From the NCBI RefSeq assembly GCF_003350295.1, contig NZ_QLYY01000015.1, forward strand, positions 114,630 through 178,629: a stretch of 64,000 nucleotides of DNA, in the 5' to 3' direction. The stretch is from Vibrio tetraodonis. Lineage in GTDB: Bacteria > Pseudomonadota > Gammaproteobacteria > Enterobacterales > Vibrionaceae. This document shows positions 38,293 to 49,541 of this stretch, one piece after another. The stretch's first letter is position 1; each line of letters begins with the position of its first letter. The notes under the pieces are model-generated. The model did no database searches and was not told where the DNA came from. It was given only the letters and a program-made list of their open reading frames with translations. The translations under genes were made by a program, and so were the position numbers.

Positions 38293-38802
38293 TTATTTAG
38301 TAACACGTAGAACAGGTGTTTCACCTACTGAAACTGTACCAGACAGTTTGTTAAGTTCTTTGATCTCATCCATGTTGGAGATAACTACAGGCGTTAATGT
38401 TGATTTGGCTTTTTCTTCAAGAAGAGCCAAATCAAACTCAATGATGGTATCGCCAGCTTTAACGGTTTGGCCTTCTTCAGCGATGCGTTTAAATCCTTCA
38501 CCTTTTAGTTCAACGGTATCGATACCGAAGTGAACGAAAAGCTCAACACCTTCGTCTGATTCAATTGAGAAAGCGTGATTAGTTTCGAAAATTTTACCTA
38601 TAGTACCGTTAACAGGAGCTACCATTTCCGTGCCAGCAGGTTTGATAGCAATACCATCTCCGACGATTTTTTCAGCGAAAACAACATCTGGTACGTCTTC
38701 AATGTTTACAATTTCACCAGATAGAGGCGCAATGATTTCAATTGCATCTGCGTCAGCGCTGTCGTCAGATACTAGCTTCTTAAGTTTGTCAAACAGACCC
38801 AT
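38293..38802 (-). CDS. crr: PTS glucose-specific enzyme IIA
   Basis: Cytosolic phosphocarrier and regulator of carbon use. The 169-residue protein starts [13 protein letters not shown] and has H76 (in ETNHAFSI) and the phosphorylated H91 (in [10 protein letters not shown]). In E. coli EIIA-Glc also phosphorylates trehalose EIIBC, so it likely serves treB in this window. It is the last gene of ptsH-ptsI-crr, separated from ptsI by a long hairpin. Confidence 0.98.
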   Translation of the reverse strand: MGLFDKLKKLVSDDSADADAIEIIAPLSGEIVNIEDVPDVVFAEKIVGDGIAIKPAGTEMVAPVNGTIGKIFETNHAFSIESDEGVELFVHFGIDTVELKGEGFKRIAEEGQTVKAGDTIIEFDLALLEEKAKSTLTPVVISNMDEIKELNKLSGTVSVGETPVLRVTK

Positions 38803-38849
38803 TGTGTCATGCTCCTAAGGTTTTTTGTTCAATTCTGTCGAATTATAGT

Positions 38850-38902
38850 ATACCAATCTAGGAAGATAGACGACTATTTTTAGTCGACTATCGTATTGGT
38901 AT
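38850..38902. repeat. ATACCAAT/ATTGGTAT inverted-repeat hairpin between ptsI and crr
   Basis: ATACCAAT (38850-38857) and ATTGGTAT (38895-38902) flank a second inverted repeat, GATAGACGACTA with TAGTCGACTATC, which has one mismatch. The whole element can fold into a stem of about 25 bp interrupted by small bulges, between crr and ptsI. It resembles the ATACCAAT-type intergenic repeats of vibrios and shares the arm with the element at 46674. Confidence 0.75.
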
Positions 38903-38912
38903 CAGTTAATTA

Positions 38913-40634
38913 TTACGACTTATCTGCAATAAATTTTTCTACAGCAGCTTCAATTTCGGCAGCAGTTGGTAGAGCAAGCGCTTTTTCAGCCATCTCTTTT
39001 ACTTCGCTAAAGTTTGAGTTGCGTATTACTTTCTTCACTTTAGGGATAGAGATACCACTCATAGAAAATTCATCCAGTCCCATACCTAGAAGTAATAAGG
39101 TGGCGCGTTCATCACCAGCTAGTTCACCACACATACCTGTCCATTTTCCTTCTGCATGCGACGCATCAATAACTTGTTTGATCACGTTTAACACTGCAGG
39201 GGATAATGGATTGTACAAGTGAGAAATCATTTCGTTACCTCGATCGACTGCCAGTGTGTATTGGGTTAAGTCGTTGGTGCCGATAGAGAAGAAAGACACT
39301 TCTTTTGCTAAGTGATGAGCAATAGCGGCGGCAGCTGGCGTTTCAACCATTACGCCGATTTCAATGTTTTCGTCGAAAGCATGCCCTTCAGTGCGAAGCT
39401 CAGCCTTGTATTCTTCGATCGCCTTTTTAAGTTCACGTATTTCCTCAACGGAGATGATCATAGGGAACATGATGCGCAGTTTACCGTGTGCGGAAGCACG
39501 CAAAATACCACGTAATTGATCACGCAGAATTTCACGGCGATCTAAGCTGATACGCACTGCTCGCCAGCCAAGGAATGGGTTCATTTCCTGCGGCAGATCC
39601 ATATAAGGGAGGTCTTTATCACCACCTATGTCCATCGTACGAATAATAACCGCTTCACCATTCATAGCTTCAGCAACTTCTTTGTACGCTTGGTATTGCT
39701 CTTCTTCGGTTGGAAGTGCATCACGGTCCATAAATAAGAACTCAGTACGGTAAAGGCCTACCCCTTCTCCGCCGTTACGCAAAACACCGTCACAGTCTTT
39801 GACTGTGCCTATGTTGCCGCAAACCTCAACGCGGTGACCATCTAAGGTTTCTGCATGCAGATCTTTAAGCTTTGCTAGCTCTTCTTTTTCAGCGATGAAA
39901 GCGTCTTTTACTGCTTTTGCTTCTTCAAGCTCTTTATCTGATGGATTGATAATGATTTTATTATTCATCGCATCAAGGATCAAAGTATCGCCGTTTTGAA
40001 CTTTCTTAGTGATATCGTTAGTACCAACGATTGCCGGTAACTCAAGAGAACGGGCCATGATAGACGTGTGTGAAGTTCGCCCGCCAATATCACAAGCGAA
40101 GCCCAGGACATAATCTAAGTTTATTTGTGCCGTTTCTGAAGGAGTAAGATCGTAAGCAACCAAAATAACTTCTTGGTCTATATCGCTTAAAGATACGATG
40201 TTAATACCTAGTGCATTTTTTACAAAACGGGAGCCAATATCGCGAATGTCGGTTGCACGCTCTTTTAGATACTCATCATCGAGCGATTCAAGTGCAGTGG
40301 CTTGTTCTTCGATCACAGTATGAATAGCGTTATCGGCGTGCATTTTATCTTTTTTGATGAGAGTAAGGATTTCCTCTTCTAGCTCTTCATCTTCAAGAAG
40401 CATTATATGACCTTCAAAGATCGCTTCTTTTTCTTCACCAAATGTTTCCAGCGCCTTCTGCTTAACAGTCTCAAGCTGAGCCGTTGATTTGTCACGCGCT
40501 TCAAAGAAACGTGCGACCTCAGTGTCGACTTGCGCATCAGTGATAGAGTTGGTGTTTAGGACAATTTCATCTTCTTGGAGGAGTAATGCTTTACCAATAG
40601 CAATACCGGGAGATGCTAGGATGCCTGAAATCAT
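38913..40634 (-). CDS. ptsI: Phosphoenolpyruvate-protein phosphotransferase (enzyme I)
   Basis: Transfers phosphate from PEP to HPr, the first PTS step. The 573-residue protein has the phosphorylated His in [21 protein letters not shown] (H189), the PEP-utilising barrel with [15 protein letters not shown] and the C-terminal [19 protein letters not shown]. Length is that of the family. It is 110 bases before crr and 136 bases after ptsH, with hairpins in both gaps, so the three proteins may be made at different levels. Confidence 0.98.
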   Translation of the reverse strand: MISGILASPGIAIGKALLLQEDEIVLNTNSITDAQVDTEVARFFEARDKSTAQLETVKQKALETFGEEKEAIFEGHIMLLEDEELEEEILTLIKKDKMHADNAIHTVIEEQATALESLDDEYLKERATDIRDIGSRFVKNALGINIVSLSDIDQEVILVAYDLTPSETAQINLDYVLGFACDIGGRTSHTSIMARSLELPAIVGTNDITKKVQNGDTLILDAMNNKIIINPSDKELEEAKAVKDAFIAEKEELAKLKDLHAETLDGHRVEVCGNIGTVKDCDGVLRNGGEGVGLYRTEFLFMDRDALPTEEEQYQAYKEVAEAMNGEAVIIRTMDIGGDKDLPYMDLPQEMNPFLGWRAVRISLDRREILRDQLRGILRASAHGKLRIMFPMIISVEEIRELKKAIEEYKAELRTEGHAFDENIEIGVMVETPAAAAIAHHLAKEVSFFSIGTNDLTQYTLAVDRGNEMISHLYNPLSPAVLNVIKQVIDASHAEGKWTGMCGELAGDERATLLLLGMGLDEFSMSGISIPKVKKVIRNSNFSEVKEMAEKALALPTAAEIEAAVEKFIADKS

Positions 40635-40723
40635 AGCCTTACCTTAAATTGGTCAACTTAAAAACGGGAGAAAACGGGTGTGCTAACGATAATTTTTAGC
40701 TTATGTTTGGGTTTATTTCCAAC

Positions 40724-40753
40724 AAAGCCATTTCGTTTTCACAAAATGGCTTT
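40724..40753 (-). terminator. Hairpin between ptsH and ptsI
   Basis: AAAGCCATTT (40724-40733) and AAATGGCTTT (40744-40753) form a 10-bp stem with a 10-base loop, 17 bases after ptsH. The T tract is poor, so it is more likely a partial terminator or a stabilising 3' end of ptsH mRNA than a full stop. E. coli also shows more HPr than enzyme I. Confidence 0.5.
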
Positions 40754-40770
40754 AGAAATGCGAGACCGGA

Positions 40771-41028
40771 TTAGTGCAGTTGGTCCATAAGAGCAACAAG
40801 GTGATCAACCGCTTCTTGAGCTTGAGGGCCTTCTGCTGAGATAGTTACTTGAGTTCCTTTAACTAGACCTAGTGTTTGTAGTTTAAATAGGCTCTTGGCA
40901 CTTGCACTTTTACCGTTAGAAGTCACTGTAATATCCGCATCAAAGCCTTTTGCTTCTTTAACGAATTGTGCAGCTGGGCGAGTGTGAAGGCCGTTCTCTG
41001 CAGTGATTTCTACTTGCTTCTCGTACAT
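40771..41028 (-). CDS. ptsH: PTS phosphocarrier protein HPr
   Basis: The 85-residue carrier accepts phosphate from enzyme I on H15 ([20 protein letters not shown]) and passes it to enzyme IIA domains. S46 sits in the usual site, though the HPr kinase of Gram-positives is not expected here. It is the first gene of ptsH-ptsI-crr and lies beside cysK, as in E. coli, with a 300-base gap upstream. Confidence 0.98.
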   Translation of the reverse strand: MYEKQVEITAENGLHTRPAAQFVKEAKGFDADITVTSNGKSASAKSLFKLQTLGLVKGTQVTISAEGPQAQEAVDHLVALMDQLH

Positions 41029-41275
41029 GTTATATACCCCAAATTGATTTATATTTTGATAGATTCTTAATTAGGTCCAGCTTAACCTCTAAATGAATGT
41101 TGTGACAAATACACGATACCCATTTAGTGGCATATATTAACCTAATTGCAAATTTTTCAGATATGATTCCGATCTAGGCCGGATTTCATAACCGATGCTA
41201 ATTCTGGCTTCTTTTTTATTTTGAAGCTTAAAATAAAACTGCCCCGATATTACCAAAGGTGAGTCAGGGATCAAC
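41029..41275. other. Upstream region of ptsH
   Basis: About 250 bases between ptsH and the cysK terminator. A TGTGACAAATACACGA-like stretch near 41100 is only half of a CRP site. A promoter for ptsH is expected here but I cannot place it with confidence. No gene is visible. Confidence 0.4.
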
Positions 41276-41302
41276 AAAAAAGCCCCTTTGAGGGGCTTTT
41301 TT
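41276..41302 (-). terminator. cysK terminator
   Basis: AAAAAAGCCCC (41276-41286) and GGGGCTTTTTT (41292-41302) pair around TTTGA. On the minus strand the stem is followed by T residues. A strong intrinsic terminator. Confidence 0.88.
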
Positions 41303-41328
41303 CGAAGAAAAATTGATTTCATCACATA

Positions 41329-42297
41329 TTATTGATGATTCTCTTTCTCCGTGAAGAGACCAGCGAACAGTGCAGTGCTCAAGTAGCGCTCACCTGAGCT
41401 TGGTAGCACAGTTACAATGGTTTTTCCTTTGAATTCAGGCAGCTCTGCTATTCTGTTAGCTGCTACGACTGCGGCACCTGAAGAAATACCAGCCAAAATA
41501 CCTTCTTCTTCCATCAGACGCCTAGCCATATCGATCGCATCGTCGGATGTAACAGGTTCGACTCGGTCAATAAGCTCTAAATCCAGGTTGCCAGGAATAA
41601 ACCCAGCGCCGATACCTTGAATTTTGTGTGGGGCTGGCTGAATTTCTTCACCAGCAAGTGCTTGAGCGATGACCGGAGATTCGGCTGGCTCTACTGCTAC
41701 TGAGACAATCTTCTTACCTTTCTCACCTTTGATATATCGGCTAGTTCCTGTGATTGTACCGCCAGTGCCAACACCTGCAATAAAGACATCGATTTCGCCA
41801 TCAGTTGCGTCCCAGATTTCTGGTCCTGTCGTCTTTTCATGTATTTCGGGGTTAGCAGGGTTACTGAATTGTTGGAGTAGCAAATACTTTTCTGGATTAG
41901 CAGCAACAATTTCTTCTGCCTTTGCGATGGCACCTTTCATGCCTTTAGCTGCCTCGGTTAGCTCAAGGTTAGCACCTAAAGCTTTGAGCAACTTACGACG
42001 TTCAAGACTCATGGACTCTGGCATGGTCAGTGTTAGTTTGTACCCTCGAGCCGCAGCAACGAATGCCAATGCGATGCCGGTATTGCCACTGGTGGGTTCG
42101 ACAAGTTCTATACCGGGTTTTAGCTTACCTTCTTTTTCAGCTTCCCAAATCATGTTGGCGCCGATGCGGCATTTAACGCTAAAGCTTGGGTTTCGAGCTT
42201 CTATTTTTGCTAGAACCTTACCTTGACTCACCTTATTGAGTCTGACCAAAGGTGTGTTCCCGATGGTAAGAGAGTTATCTTCGTAGATTTTGCTCAT
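41329..42297 (-). CDS. cysK: Cysteine synthase A (O-acetylserine sulfhydrylase)
   Basis: PLP enzyme making cysteine from O-acetylserine and sulfide. The 322-residue protein starts [20 protein letters not shown], has the PLP lysine K42 in [19 protein letters not shown] and the glycine-rich phosphate loop [10 protein letters not shown]. The start at 42297 has AAGGAT upstream and matches the family length (323); an ATG at 42384 would add 29 residues. It lies between ptsH and cysZ, as in E. coli. Confidence 0.97.
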   Translation of the reverse strand: MSKIYEDNSLTIGNTPLVRLNKVSQGKVLAKIEARNPSFSVKCRIGANMIWEAEKEGKLKPGIELVEPTSGNTGIALAFVAAARGYKLTLTMPESMSLERRKLLKALGANLELTEAAKGMKGAIAKAEEIVAANPEKYLLLQQFSNPANPEIHEKTTGPEIWDATDGEIDVFIAGVGTGGTITGTSRYIKGEKGKKIVSVAVEPAESPVIAQALAGEEIQPAPHKIQGIGAGFIPGNLDLELIDRVEPVTSDDAIDMARRLMEEEGILAGISSGAAVVAANRIAELPEFKGKTIVTVLPSSGERYLSTALFAGLFTEKENHQ

Positions 42298-42591
42298 ATC
42301 ATGATCCTTGGGTTGTTGAGCGCCTATGGTCTGTCTGGAGTAGAGACCGTGGACGACAGGTATGGGCCTTGAGAAACCCTGCATGGGTAGAAGAGTAGGC
42401 CAGTGATAAAACCTAGAGAAGGATTAAAAAGTTATAAGTTATTAGAATGAGAACAAGAGCATGTTATTAAAATTGAGTTGATGGTCTCCAGAACTAAGTA
42501 TGATAGGCAAGGTCAACTAACGGCTTTCGCATTTGTTTTAGATGACCTTGCGTCGATCTGTCTGCAGATTAAACGCAGGTAACTCATCAAT

Positions 42592-43329
42592 TTATCGTTT
42601 GAACTCTGAGACCCAGATAGCCGTTGCACCACATACGGCAACAGGCATAACAATGAGGTTTAAAATTGGGATAGTGGTGAAGATGGAAATGATTCCTCCA
42701 AAGCTATATGCTTTGGCCTGCTTTTGTTTCAAATCATTACGCATATCGTTAAAGCCGATTTTATGGTTATCAAATGGGTAATCGCAATACTGAATCGCGA
42801 GCATCCAAGCGGAAAAGGCAAACCAAACAATAGGACCAATTGTCTGTCCTAAACCAGGAATAAGTAACAAAATGAAAAGACCAATCGCTTTGGGCAATAC
42901 ATAGATAAGCTTGCGCCACTCCCTAGCCAAAATTCTTGGCGTATCCTTGATTACGGCAAGTATGTTGTCGTCATTGACTCTCTTTCCTGTCAGATGTTCT
43001 TCTACTTTTTCTGCCAGTAACCCGTTAAAAGGAGCGGCAACAAAATTAGCTAATGTGCTAAAAAAATAAGAAAAAGTGGCGAGAATGGTCAAGACTAATA
43101 GTGGCCACAGTATATAGGTTAGCCAAGAAAGAAAGCTTGGTAGTTGTCCTATAAAGTGTTCTATCCAAGTATCTAAATGTGAGAAGAGGTAAAACAGGGC
43201 TCCCCCTACCAGTAGAACATTTGCGAGTAAGGGAAGAATGACAAATTGGCGGATCCCCGGAGTAACGGCGAGCTTTAAGCCATAGAAAAAGTAACCGAAG
43301 CCGGAACGATGTCGTGTTGTTGGATTCAT
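42592..43329 (-). CDS. cysZ: Sulfate transporter CysZ
   Basis: Inner-membrane sulfate permease that supplies the cysteine pathway. The 245-residue protein has about four long hydrophobic stretches and the conserved YFFYGLKLAVTPGIRQFVILPLLAN near the N-terminus and FDNHKIGFNDMRNDLKQKQAKAYSFGG near residue 190. Length and position next to cysK and zipA match E. coli. Written strand is minus, divergent from zipA. Confidence 0.95.
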   Translation of the reverse strand: MNPTTRHRSGFGYFFYGLKLAVTPGIRQFVILPLLANVLLVGGALFYLFSHLDTWIEHFIGQLPSFLSWLTYILWPLLVLTILATFSYFFSTLANFVAAPFNGLLAEKVEEHLTGKRVNDDNILAVIKDTPRILAREWRKLIYVLPKAIGLFILLLIPGLGQTIGPIVWFAFSAWMLAIQYCDYPFDNHKIGFNDMRNDLKQKQAKAYSFGGIISIFTTIPILNLIVMPVAVCGATAIWVSEFKR

Positions 43330-43540
43330 AAGCCTTAACTAAGTAATGAGGTAAAATTGAACGCTTTTTATCTTAACAAAGAAAAAAGCGTGGTCAAAAT
43401 CACAACATTGTATGAACTTCTCACATTAAGCTGTTCTAAAACAGGTGAGAGTTTTGGTAAAGTTGTAGTAAGAGAAGGTTTAACATGGTTCGATAAGTTT
43501 GTTTACGGACTCAACGTATCGATTAATTTGAGAGTGGAAC

Positions 43541-44434
43541 ATGCAGGAATTGCGATTTGTACTCATAATCGTCGGAGCGATAGCGATTGCCGCGCTGTTG
43601 TTTCACGGCTTATGGACAAGCAAAAAAGAAGTTAAAGCTAAATTTGGTAGCAAGCCACTTCGTAAGTTAGATGTAGATAAAAACAAAGCGATTGAGCCAA
43701 GTACAGAACCGGGACAAGCCGTTGCGCCGGAAGATGATTTTGAAATTATTCGCAAGGTACGAAAAGAGCCGGGCTTTGTGTCGGATAATATCATCGCCGA
43801 TCCATTGATTGACGGTTATCCTGAGCCAAATTCTGAGCAGTCTTTTGTTTCTGATGTTCAAGATAATGAGTCTGACGTTGATGATCCTTTGATGTCTGGC
43901 ACTTCGCTGCAGGGCAGTGAGCCTTTTCATGCTAATTCTCAGAATAATGCTGGCATTAACGACGCTGAGAGTGTTGTAAGTTCAGAGGTAGAGGGGCCAA
44001 CAACACAGCAGGATATGGAAGTGATAGTGCTCAATGTTCACTGCGCTGGGTCTGAGCCGCTGGTTGGCACTAAGTTATTTGATAGCATGCAGCAAAACGG
44101 TCTACTTTATGGTGAGATGGATATCTTCCATCGTCACTCTGACCTTTCTGGTACAGGAAAAGTGTTGTTTAGTGTTGCTAACATGATGCAACCGGGTACG
44201 CTTGCCCACTCGGACCCAGCTGAGTTTAATACTAAGGGCATTTCATTTTTTATGACCTTACCTTGTTATGGCGATCCAGAGCAAAACTTTAAGCTAATGC
44301 TTAAAACTGCGCAGCAAATTGCCGATGATCTTGGAGCGAATGTACTCGATGATGGTCGTAATTTAATGACGCCAAATCGTTTGGATGCGTATCGAGCTCA
44401 GATTCAGGAATTTAAGACTTTACAAACTGCCTGA
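43541..44434 (+). CDS. zipA: Cell division protein ZipA
   Basis: Bitopic inner-membrane protein that tethers FtsZ to the membrane at midcell. The 297-residue protein has a membrane span at residues 4-24, a charged region, a long acidic, proline and glutamine-containing linker (about 50-165) and a C-terminal FtsZ-binding domain (about 168-290, EVIVLNVHC to [10 protein letters not shown]). It is followed by ligA after a terminator, as in E. coli. Confidence 0.95.
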   Translation: MQELRFVLIIVGAIAIAALLFHGLWTSKKEVKAKFGSKPLRKLDVDKNKAIEPSTEPGQAVAPEDDFEIIRKVRKEPGFVSDNIIADPLIDGYPEPNSEQSFVSDVQDNESDVDDPLMSGTSLQGSEPFHANSQNNAGINDAESVVSSEVEGPTTQQDMEVIVLNVHCAGSEPLVGTKLFDSMQQNGLLYGEMDIFHRHSDLSGTGKVLFSVANMMQPGTLAHSDPAEFNTKGISFFMTLPCYGDPEQNFKLMLKTAQQIADDLGANVLDDGRNLMTPNRLDAYRAQIQEFKTLQTA

Positions 44435-44452
44435 AGAATAGAATATTTCATC

Positions 44453-44483
44453 AAAGGCTCCGAATGTCGGAGCCTTTCTTTTT
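44453..44483 (+). terminator. zipA terminator
   Basis: AAAGGCTCCGA (44453-44463) and TCGGAGCCTTT (44467-44477) form a perfect 11-bp stem with an ATG loop, followed by CTTTTTC. Confidence 0.88.
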
Positions 44484-44593
44484 CGTGTTTTGGTGAGTTT
44501 TTAAATAATTTGATCCTAAAAACAGCCTAAACTCAGTCCATTTTTAATCCGTCAGGCATGAATGGCCTAGCTATCAATTTTTAAACAGAGTGA

Positions 44594-46606
<2,013 letters not shown>

Positions 46607-46673
46607 ATAGAGTTTGTGTATCCTTCTCGGTACTTTGTCGGCATTGTATACGTGAGTTCTATGCCTCATCTAT

Positions 46674-46705
46674 ATACCAATATATTAAGTATTTGGGATT
46701 GGTAT
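46674..46705. repeat. ATACCAAT/ATTGGTAT inverted repeat after ligA
   Basis: ATACCAAT (46674-46681) and ATTGGTAT (46698-46705) are perfect inverted repeats 16 bases apart. The arms are identical to those at 38850, so this is a second copy of the same element class. Confidence 0.75.
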
Positions 46706-46734
46706 CTCAGATAATACTCAAGTTCTATTTACAG

Positions 46735-46761
46735 CCATCTCACAGGAGATGGTTTTTTTTT
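46735..46761 (+). terminator. ligA terminator
   Basis: CCATCTC (46735-46741) and GAGATGG (46746-46752) pair around ACAG and are followed by nine T residues. Confidence 0.88.
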
Positions 46762-47200
46762 GGTGAAAATTATTGATGCTTTTATTTTTATTAAAAAGAA
46801 AAATAATGCAGTGATCTAAATCTAATTACTAATAAAGTCGGTATAATAATGGTTCTTATGAGATCTTAATCCCAATCGTTAAATTAACTTTTGGTTATAA
46901 GTGTTTGTTTGTTAAGGTCTATAAATTAAACCTGATATTTTTATATAAAATATTTGAGTAAAGTCACTCTGTGGATGAAAATTTGGAGCTGGTCATATTT
47001 CTTTATTTAAAGGCCAACTTCTAATTGATATTTTTCGTTGCGAAGTTAGTCTTGATCGTGGATACACTGAATTTATATATCAGTGATAAGTCAAAAATGA
47101 GTTATTTTTTGCTTTTAAAACATAATGAAATAGTCCTCCCTTCGGCGGCCAACTTAAGGTGGGGGCACAAAACAGCTATATCCATTTTTAGGAGTTATCC
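46762..47200. other. Long upstream region of the porin gene
   Basis: About 440 very AT-rich bases between the ligA terminator and the porin. TTGATC (47052-47057) and TATATA (47074-47079), 16 bases apart, could be a promoter, followed by a small CACTGA/TCAGTG hairpin. The length suggests a complex control region, as is common for regulated porins. No protein-coding gene is convincing here. Confidence 0.45.
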
Positions 47201-48571
47201 ATGGACAGATTGTTCAAATTATCATCCATTGCATTAGCAATATTTGCTAGTGCCAGCCCTGCCTTGGCATCAACAGAAAGCTCTGCTGGTGATCAGTATG
47301 TTGAAGCCGTTGATGAATTTATGCAAGACTCAGCGCTTAATGCATTATTTGTTATCGATACACGTTCGAGGACGCGCACAACGGGTAAGCCCGGAGGGTC
47401 AAATGGTGATCGTTGGAGCCGATTAAATTATTCAGCCTACAATGCGATATTGGATTTTTCTTCTGGCTATCATGAGGGATGGCTTGGTGCCGATTTGGCC
47501 GGGTATTACTCCGGTGACCTTTATAATGAAAGTTTGCAAGGGGATGACGGCTACCTCTGTAATGAAATATCGACGTGTTCCAACCTTGATTGGGGGGCTG
47601 GTGAAGGTGAGCAACTCAAGATTTACAAAGCGGCACTGAAATTTAAATCTGATGAAGATTTTAACGCTCGATTTGGTATGTTGCAATCTGGAGGTAATGG
47701 GACTATTGGTAACGTGTGGAGTTTTGTGCCAGGGACTTATCGAGGTTTTGAACTCAACGGTAAAGTGGGTGAGTTTAACCTCAGCTATTTTGGTGCAGAT
47801 CAATTTACCGCACCATGGCTACTTAGTGAGGACGATTATGCTCCTCCTTCTTGGTCTGATACGTCTTGGAGTTATATTCATTCACTTGGCGTGAATAGAC
47901 AAATAACGGAAGCTTTGTATTTTCAGTTAGGTATAGGCCAAGCAACTGGGGTTACTTATTCCAGTAATCCTTCAGAAGAGAATGACAACACATCCTACAA
48001 AACTTATCTAAAGTACCAACATAGCGAGAATACAATCCTTGCCGCTGATTTTTATGGTGTAAATGATGATGTTAAATATGATGGTTTAGGCTATCACGCA
48101 GGTCTCTCTTTACAGCAATCCTTTGGGCAATTTTCCTGGATGTCTGAGCTGCGCTACACAGACACAGATAATCGAGCCGATTTTGTGCCACGTACTATCC
48201 ATACTTATGGAATGACCAATGGAACCTGGTCTCAGTATTGGGATGCGCTCTCTGATTGGAACAAAGCTGGTGAAATAGCTTGGTATAACCGAGTATCTTA
48301 CGAGCAAGGCAATGGTTGGAGCTATTACTTAGGTCTTGGCTATGGCACAGGATCTGATTCATCTGCTAGTGGTGCATCGGGTGATTGGGATTATGAAAGC
48401 GAATATGCAGTAAACGCAACGATTGCTTATTCGCTTCAGAGTGGAGCTTTAAAAGGTGCGACGATTCGATTACATGGTACTGTACTTGAGCGTGATGAGT
48501 ATTCAGGAGCGAATGATGCAGATGAAACTGACTTGCGTTTCCAAGTACTTATTCCTTATAGCTTTATGTAA
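47201..48571 (+). CDS. OprD/ChiP-family outer-membrane porin
   Basis: Passive outer-membrane channel. The 456-residue protein has a signal peptide cut near SPALA and then an aromatic- and glycine-rich beta-barrel pattern ending in Phe-Met (QVLIPYSFM), close to the usual terminal Phe. FIDTRSRTR-like VIDTRSRTRTTG and the repeats of Y-x-G suggest the OprD family, which includes E. coli ChiP. In V. cholerae the gene next to ligA, VC0972, is annotated as a chitoporin, from memory. If so this protein imports chito-oligosaccharides, but the substrate is unproven. Strong AGGAG lies before the ATG. Confidence 0.8.
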   Translation: MDRLFKLSSIALAIFASASPALASTESSAGDQYVEAVDEFMQDSALNALFVIDTRSRTRTTGKPGGSNGDRWSRLNYSAYNAILDFSSGYHEGWLGADLAGYYSGDLYNESLQGDDGYLCNEISTCSNLDWGAGEGEQLKIYKAALKFKSDEDFNARFGMLQSGGNGTIGNVWSFVPGTYRGFELNGKVGEFNLSYFGADQFTAPWLLSEDDYAPPSWSDTSWSYIHSLGVNRQITEALYFQLGIGQATGVTYSSNPSEENDNTSYKTYLKYQHSENTILAADFYGVNDDVKYDGLGYHAGLSLQQSFGQFSWMSELRYTDTDNRADFVPRTIHTYGMTNGTWSQYWDALSDWNKAGEIAWYNRVSYEQGNGWSYYLGLGYGTGSDSSASGASGDWDYESEYAVNATIAYSLQSGALKGATIRLHGTVLERDEYSGANDADETDLRFQVLIPYSFM

Positions 48572-48576
48572 TCAAT

Positions 48577-48596
48577 GAGGAGCTAGCAAGCTCCTC
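48577..48596 (+). other. Hairpin after the porin gene without a T tract
   Basis: GAGGAGCT (48577-48584) and AGCTCCTC (48589-48596) pair around AGCA. No T run follows, so it may stabilise the porin mRNA rather than terminate it. Confidence 0.5.
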
Positions 48597-48609
48597 TAGT
48601 ACGATCTTA

Positions 48610-48789
48610 TTAGAGTGGTTTGCCGTTGAATATTTTGCAATACAAGGGAGGCAAGGATTGGATTTGACCTTTTTTAAGCTCACATTTTACCTCAGGAGAT
48701 AGTGTTCTGCCTCCTTGGTTTCCACTGGCGTGCAGGTTAAATGAGATGATAGTTAAAACAGGCAATAACAGTGTTAGCTTCGCTTTCAT
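48610..48789 (-). CDS. Small secreted protein, function unknown
   Basis: A 59-residue protein with a clear signal peptide, MKAKLTLLLPVLTIISFNLH, cut near residue 21. The mature part is about 38 residues with two Cys (36 and 51), enough for one disulfide, and several Pro and Gly. A GAGGA Shine-Dalgarno lies seven bases before the ATG at 48789. It is convergent with the porin. I do not recognise a family. Real-gene status rests on the signal peptide, the ribosome binding site and the paired Cys. Confidence 0.65.
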   Translation of the reverse strand: MKAKLTLLLPVLTIISFNLHASGNQGGRTLSPEVKCELKKGQIQSLPPLYCKIFNGKPL

Positions 48790-48911
48790 TCTTTTCCTCG
48801 CTCCATAGTCGAGTGTCGGGTGAATTAGGTTTTAACGTAACGGCTGATTTTGATAACCATGTAAATATAGAGCTTAGATAATGAGTGTTACATGGGTTAT
48901 GTAGTGATAAG

Positions 48912-49030
48912 TATGAAAGTGAAAGGATTAATATCAAGCTAAAGGGTGATTTTAGATAGAAAATTATCAATTTACGCTGAGGTTCAGCCGCAGAGCAGGC
49001 ATTGTAATGCCTTCTCTGTGGTTGTTTTTT
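48912..49030 (+). ncRNA. Possible small transcript ending in a terminator
   Basis: A strong plus-strand terminator, an imperfect 17-bp stem from 48988 to 49022 followed by TTGTTTTTT, has no plus-strand gene for 400 bases before it. TTACAT (48888-48893) and TATGAA (48912-48917), 18 bases apart, could start a transcript of about 107 bases. It may instead be the far 3' end of the porin mRNA. No known sRNA family is recognised. Confidence 0.3.
48988..49030 (+). terminator. Plus-strand terminator before the nfeD-like gene
   Basis: CCGCAGAG and AGGCATT pair with AATGCCT and CTCTG, interrupted by two mismatches, and are followed by TTGTTTTTT. Its orientation excludes it as the terminator of the minus-strand nfeD gene. 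Confidence 0.7.
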
Positions 49031-49074
49031 GGTTCTAAAATGAAATTATTGTGACAAGTAATGGTTTAGCCGAT

Positions 49075-49533
49075 TTAGTTGAGCTTTTTCTCTTCAATCG
49101 TCAAAACAATCCCATTTACTTGGGTCACTTCGACTAAAGTGCCTGCCGCTATAGGATGATCAGTTTGTGCAGACCAGGTGCTGTCACCAATTTTGATTCT
49201 GTGTCGTCCTGGAGCGATATCCTCTTCAAGAACCACTGTTTGCCCTATCATTTGTTTCTGCTTTTGATTCAGCTCTCTGTGTTCATCATCGCACACATCT
49301 TGGTTAAATTGCTTTCTCCACCAAAGCCAAGATGTGGCTAATGAAAATACGGCAAAGGCTATCCACTGAAATTGCCAACTCATCGGCAATAATGATAAGA
49401 GTCCACCTATGAGTAGGGCTGAAATCCCTAGCCACAGGAAATATCCAGCCGTACCAAAAAGCTCCATGGCTAGCAAAGCTAGCCCAAAGGCTAGCCAATG
49501 CCAATGATTAATTGAATCAAGTAATTCGAGCAA
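49075..49533 (-). CDS. NfeD-family membrane protein (YbbJ type)
   Basis: The 152-residue protein has two or three N-terminal hydrophobic spans (about 12-60, WHWLAFGLALLAMELFG, LWLGISALLIGGLLS) and a C-terminal OB-fold domain (about 90-150) with IGQTVVLEEDIAPGRHRIKIGDSTW. NfeD proteins pair with SPFH proteins in lipid microdomains. It lies 8 bases after the qmcA stop, so the two form an operon, as ybbJ-qmcA do in E. coli. Confidence 0.9.
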   Translation of the reverse strand: MLELLDSINHWHWLAFGLALLAMELFGTAGYFLWLGISALLIGGLLSLLPMSWQFQWIAFAVFSLATSWLWWRKQFNQDVCDDEHRELNQKQKQMIGQTVVLEEDIAPGRHRIKIGDSTWSAQTDHPIAAGTLVEVTQVNGIVLTIEEKKLN

Positions 49534-49541
49534 GTGAACCT

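Noticed and set aside
41098..41118. CRP site upstream of ptsH
   Set aside because: TGTGA is present but the second half is CACGA instead of TCACA, which is too weak to call.
41669..42226. 185-codon open frame on the plus strand inside cysK
   Set aside because: It is antisense to a certain gene, lacks a ribosome binding site and reads as low-complexity Ser/Pro/Ala sequence, as antisense frames of coding genes do.
47025..47237. 70-codon frame upstream of the porin
   Set aside because: It overlaps the porin start in another frame and lacks a ribosome binding site.
48737..48970. 77-codon hydrophobic frame on the minus strand next to nfeD
   Set aside because: It overlaps the better supported 59-residue secreted protein in a different frame and has no start signal.
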